Shown: piece after piece, positions 14,903 through 17,106 of the stretch
How the letters are laid out: the number at the start of each line of letters is the position of its first letter
How positions within the stretch are numbered: the stretch's first letter is position 1
Assembly: GCA_004557315.1 (NCBI GenBank)
Contig: SFEH01000032.1
Span: forward strand, 1-17,106
Reading direction: 5' to 3'
Length of the DNA: 17,106 nucleotides
Source of the DNA: Bacteroidales bacterium
GTDB lineage: Bacteria > Bacteroidota > Bacteroidia > Bacteroidales > UBA3663
Program-made: the position numbers and the translations under genes
The notes under the pieces: generated by a model
Told to the model about the DNA's origin: nothing
Seen by the model: the letters and a program-made list of their open reading frames with translations, nothing else
Database searches by the model: none

Positions 14903-15342
14903 ATTCTTAAAATAAAGTAATGTATAATGTAGTTGCAAACTTTAAGCTACCGACGGTCATTTCGTTACAAATGACCGTCGAACAGCTCATCATTCTGTGT
15001 TAGACTGAAAACGCAAATTAACGCTCCCATAGGTGTAAGACTAAAGTTATTAAACCAAAGTGTATATTTTAAGGTATCGTGTTATGGTTATGCATTTTAA
15101 GGTATTGCAAAGTTATAACTTTTTTTTGGTTAAAAAAAATTATTCGGCACTTTTTTATCAATACAATCAATTGCACAATGCAAAATTTGTCGTTTTTTCA
15201 TTTTTTGACCTGTTTTTTTGCGACAAAATGACGTAATTCTTGCGCTGGCACGGATTTTGATAAAAAAGTTTTGCATAGTTAATATGTCAAACTAACAAAT
15301 ATTTTATCAAGAATATATAACATTATTAAATATAATATAATT
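14903..15342. other. AT-rich divergent control region between GH43 gene and htpG
   Basis: No gene is visible in these 440 bases. They hold a perfect 12-bp inverted repeat (14951-14980, listed separately) and the word ATTTTAAGGTAT twice, 28 bases apart (15066-15077 and 15094-15105). A minus-strand TAACTTTG box (15108-15115) matches the TAnnTTTG -7 element and could start GH43 transcription about 200 bases upstream of its ATG. A 7-bp inverted repeat TTTGTCG / CGACAAA lies at 15186-15192 and 15221-15227. A weak plus-strand pair, TTTG (15270-15273) and TAACAAAT (15293-15300) with 19-base spacing, is a possible htpG promoter. Confidence 0.5.
14951..14980. repeat. Perfect 12-bp inverted repeat upstream of the GH43 gene
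   Basis: CGACGGTCATTT (14951-14962) and AAATGACCGTCG (14969-14980) are exact reverse complements around the loop CGTTAC. It lies 49 bases upstream of the GH43 start and is more GC-rich than its surroundings. It could be a regulator binding site or an mRNA leader hairpin. It lacks a T-run on either side, so it does not look like a terminator. Confidence 0.8.
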
Positions 15343-17106
15343 ATGGCACAGAAATCAGGTTCAATCAATGTAACCTCCGAGAACATCTTCCCGGTGATCA
15401 AGAAGTTTCTTTACAGCGACCACGAGATTTTCCTTCGTGAGCTTGTAAGCAATGCTGTCGATGCTACACAGAAGCTCAAGACTCTTGCTCGTGCAGGAGA
15501 GTTTCAGGGCGACACCGACAATCTGAAAGTCAATATTGCTGTCGATCCAGAAGCAGGTACACTCACTGTGAGCGATCAGGGTATCGGTATGACAGCCGAG
15601 GAGATCGACAAGTTCATCAACCAGATTGCTTTCTCGGGCGCTACTGAGTTCCTTGACAAATATAAGAAAGACGGCGCAAGCATAATCGGTCATTTCGGCC
15701 TCGGTTTCTATTCTGCCTTCATGGTGGCAAAGCGCGTCGTAATCCGCTCGAAGTCATACAAGGATGAACCAGCTACTGAATGGAGCTGCGAGGGTAATCC
15801 AGACTTCACAATGGACAACTGCGACAAGAGCGAGCGCGGTACCGACATCATCCTCTATCTCGACGATGACAACAAGGAGAACATGTCGAAGAAATCGACC
15901 ATCGAAGGCTTGCTCAAGAAGTATTGCAAGTACCTGCCAGTACCTGTGATCTTCGGTAAGAAGACCGAATGGAAGGACGGCAAGGAAGTGGATACCGAAG
16001 AGGACAACCAGATTAATGAGACAACTCCACTCTGGACTCGTCAGCCATCCGACCTCAAGGACGATGACTATCTGAAGTTCTATCACGACCTCTACCCTAT
16101 GAGTCCTGATCCTCTTTTCTGGATTCACCTCAATGTCGATTTCCCATTTCACCTTACAGGTGTGCTCTACTTCCCAAAGATTGAGAACAATGAGTTCCAT
16201 CGCGACAAGATACAGCTCTTCTGCAATCAGGTTTTCGTCACAGATCAGGTAGAAGGCGTAGTACCAGAGTTCATGATGCTGCTCCATGGTGTCATCGACT
16301 CTCCGGATATCCCATTGAACGTAAGCCGCAGCTACCTACAGAGCGACCAGAACGTCAAGAAGATCAGTGGCTATATCACTCGCAAGGTTGCCGACCGTCT
16401 TCAGGAGATCTTCAATGATGACCGTAAAAAATATGAAGAGAAGTGGGATGACCTCAAGATCTTCATCGAATATGGCATGCTGTCAGACGAGAAGTTCTAC
16501 GACAAGGCTGTCAATTTCTGTCTCGTCAAGAATACCGAGGGCTTCTACTACACTCTCGACGAGTATCGCAAGCTCACCGAGGGCAACCAGACCGACAAGG
16601 ACGGACAGCTCTGCTATCTGTATTCAAACGACAAGGTTGCTCAGTACTCATATATCGAAGCAGCTAAGTCAAAGGGATACGACGTGCTTGAGATGAACGG
16701 ACAACTCGACACTCCATTCATGAACCAGCAGGAGCAGAAGCAGGAGAAGTGCCACTTCAGCCGCATCGATGCTGACACACTCTCAAACCTCATCCGCAAG
16801 GCCGATGCCAAGAAGGTCGAATTCAGCGAGTCTGAGCGCCGCGAGAACAATGTGCTCTTCAGTTCACAGATACCTGAATGCAAGGGCAGCGACGGCAAGG
16901 TCGTTGAGTGGACAGTAGATTTCCAGGCAATGGATGAGACTGACAAGCCTGTGATGATCGCACAGAACGAATGGATGCGACGTATGAAGGAGATGAGCCG
17001 CATGCAACCAGGCATGAACTACTACGGCATGATGCCAGAGTCGTACAATCTCATTGTCAACACAGAGCATCCAGCCATCAAGCGTATCCTCACAAGTGCC
17101 CATGCT
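15343..17106 (+). CDS. htpG: HtpG, Hsp90-family chaperone (3' end cut by window edge)
   Basis: 588 codons are open from ATG 15343 to the right edge with no stop, so roughly the last 100 residues of a typical Bacteroidota HtpG are missing. The N-terminal GHKL ATPase shows ELVSNAVDA (33-41), DQGIGM (78-83), and the lid-region GHFGLGFYSAFM (116-127). The middle domain shows DSPDIPLNVSRSYLQSD, with the arginine that contacts the ATP gamma-phosphate. The start of the dimerisation domain lies near the edge. It acts as an ATP-driven cytosolic chaperone dimer. It is divergent from the GH43 gene and has its own AT-rich leader. Confidence 0.97.
   Translation, partial: MAQKSGSINVTSENIFPVIKKFLYSDHEIFLRELVSNAVDATQKLKTLARAGEFQGDTDNLKVNIAVDPEAGTLTVSDQGIGMTAEEIDKFINQIAFSGATEFLDKYKKDGASIIGHFGLGFYSAFMVAKRVVIRSKSYKDEPATEWSCEGNPDFTMDNCDKSERGTDIILYLDDDNKENMSKKSTIEGLLKKYCKYLPVPVIFGKKTEWKDGKEVDTEEDNQINETTPLWTRQPSDLKDDDYLKFYHDLYPMSPDPLFWIHLNVDFPFHLTGVLYFPKIENNEFHRDKIQLFCNQVFVTDQVEGVVPEFMMLLHGVIDSPDIPLNVSRSYLQSDQNVKKISGYITRKVADRLQEIFNDDRKKYEEKWDDLKIFIEYGMLSDEKFYDKAVNFCLVKNTEGFYYTLDEYRKLTEGNQTDKDGQLCYLYSNDKVAQYSYIEAAKSKGYDVLEMNGQLDTPFMNQQEQKQEKCHFSRIDADTLSNLIRKADAKKVEFSESERRENNVLFSSQIPECKGSDGKVVEWTVDFQAMDETDKPVMIAQNEWMRRMKEMSRMQPGMNYYGMMPESYNLIVNTEHPAIKRILTSAHA

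Overview
The window looks like chromosomal DNA of a Prevotella-type member of the Bacteroidota. Four things point there: a xylanase/feruloyl-esterase fusion like Xyn10D-Fae1A of Prevotella ruminicola, the LpxC-FabZ fusion typical of this phylum, a DUF4494 protein, and promoters of the TTTG / TAnnTTTG kind with weak Shine-Dalgarno signals. Intergenic DNA is clearly richer in A and T than the coding DNA. I see no tRNA, rRNA, CRISPR array, transposase or phage gene.

Layout. Positions 1-341 hold no protein gene of normal size, only a strong two-way terminator and other small signals. Positions 342-4235 (minus strand) carry a sugar-porter MFS gene followed by the secreted GH10 xylanase / CE1 esterase gene. 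A divergent promoter region (4236-4471) separates these from a long co-directional plus-strand run: YitT-family membrane protein, EngB/YihA GTPase, DUF4494 protein, YggS-family PLP protein, TsaE, DUF456 membrane protein and an ATP-grasp-like protein (to 9205). A promoter at about 9317 then starts lpxD, lpxC-fabZ, lpxA and a small pRiA4b ORF-3-like gene (to 13449). A two-way terminator separates this from a convergent GH43 gene on the minus strand (13514-14902). A 440-base AT-rich spacer leads to htpG, which runs off the right edge.

How the genes work together. The xylanase-esterase cuts feruloylated xylan. The GH43 enzyme probably removes arabinose or xylose units. The MFS porter could import the released sugar. 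The lpx genes supply the early steps of lipid A synthesis, and the FabZ domain serves acyl-chain dehydration. EngB (ribosome assembly), TsaE (tRNA t6A), YggS (PLP homeostasis) and HtpG (chaperone) are housekeeping functions.

The most notable structure not explained by genes is a pair of related, roughly 146-base hairpin-forming repeats. One precedes lpxA and the other precedes the next gene, in the same orientation and at nearly the same distance from the start codon. Other points are a perfect terminator-like hairpin directly before tsaE, a perfect 12-bp palindrome upstream of the GH43 gene, and an uncharacterised ATP-grasp-like protein. I did not find a clear new multi-gene system.
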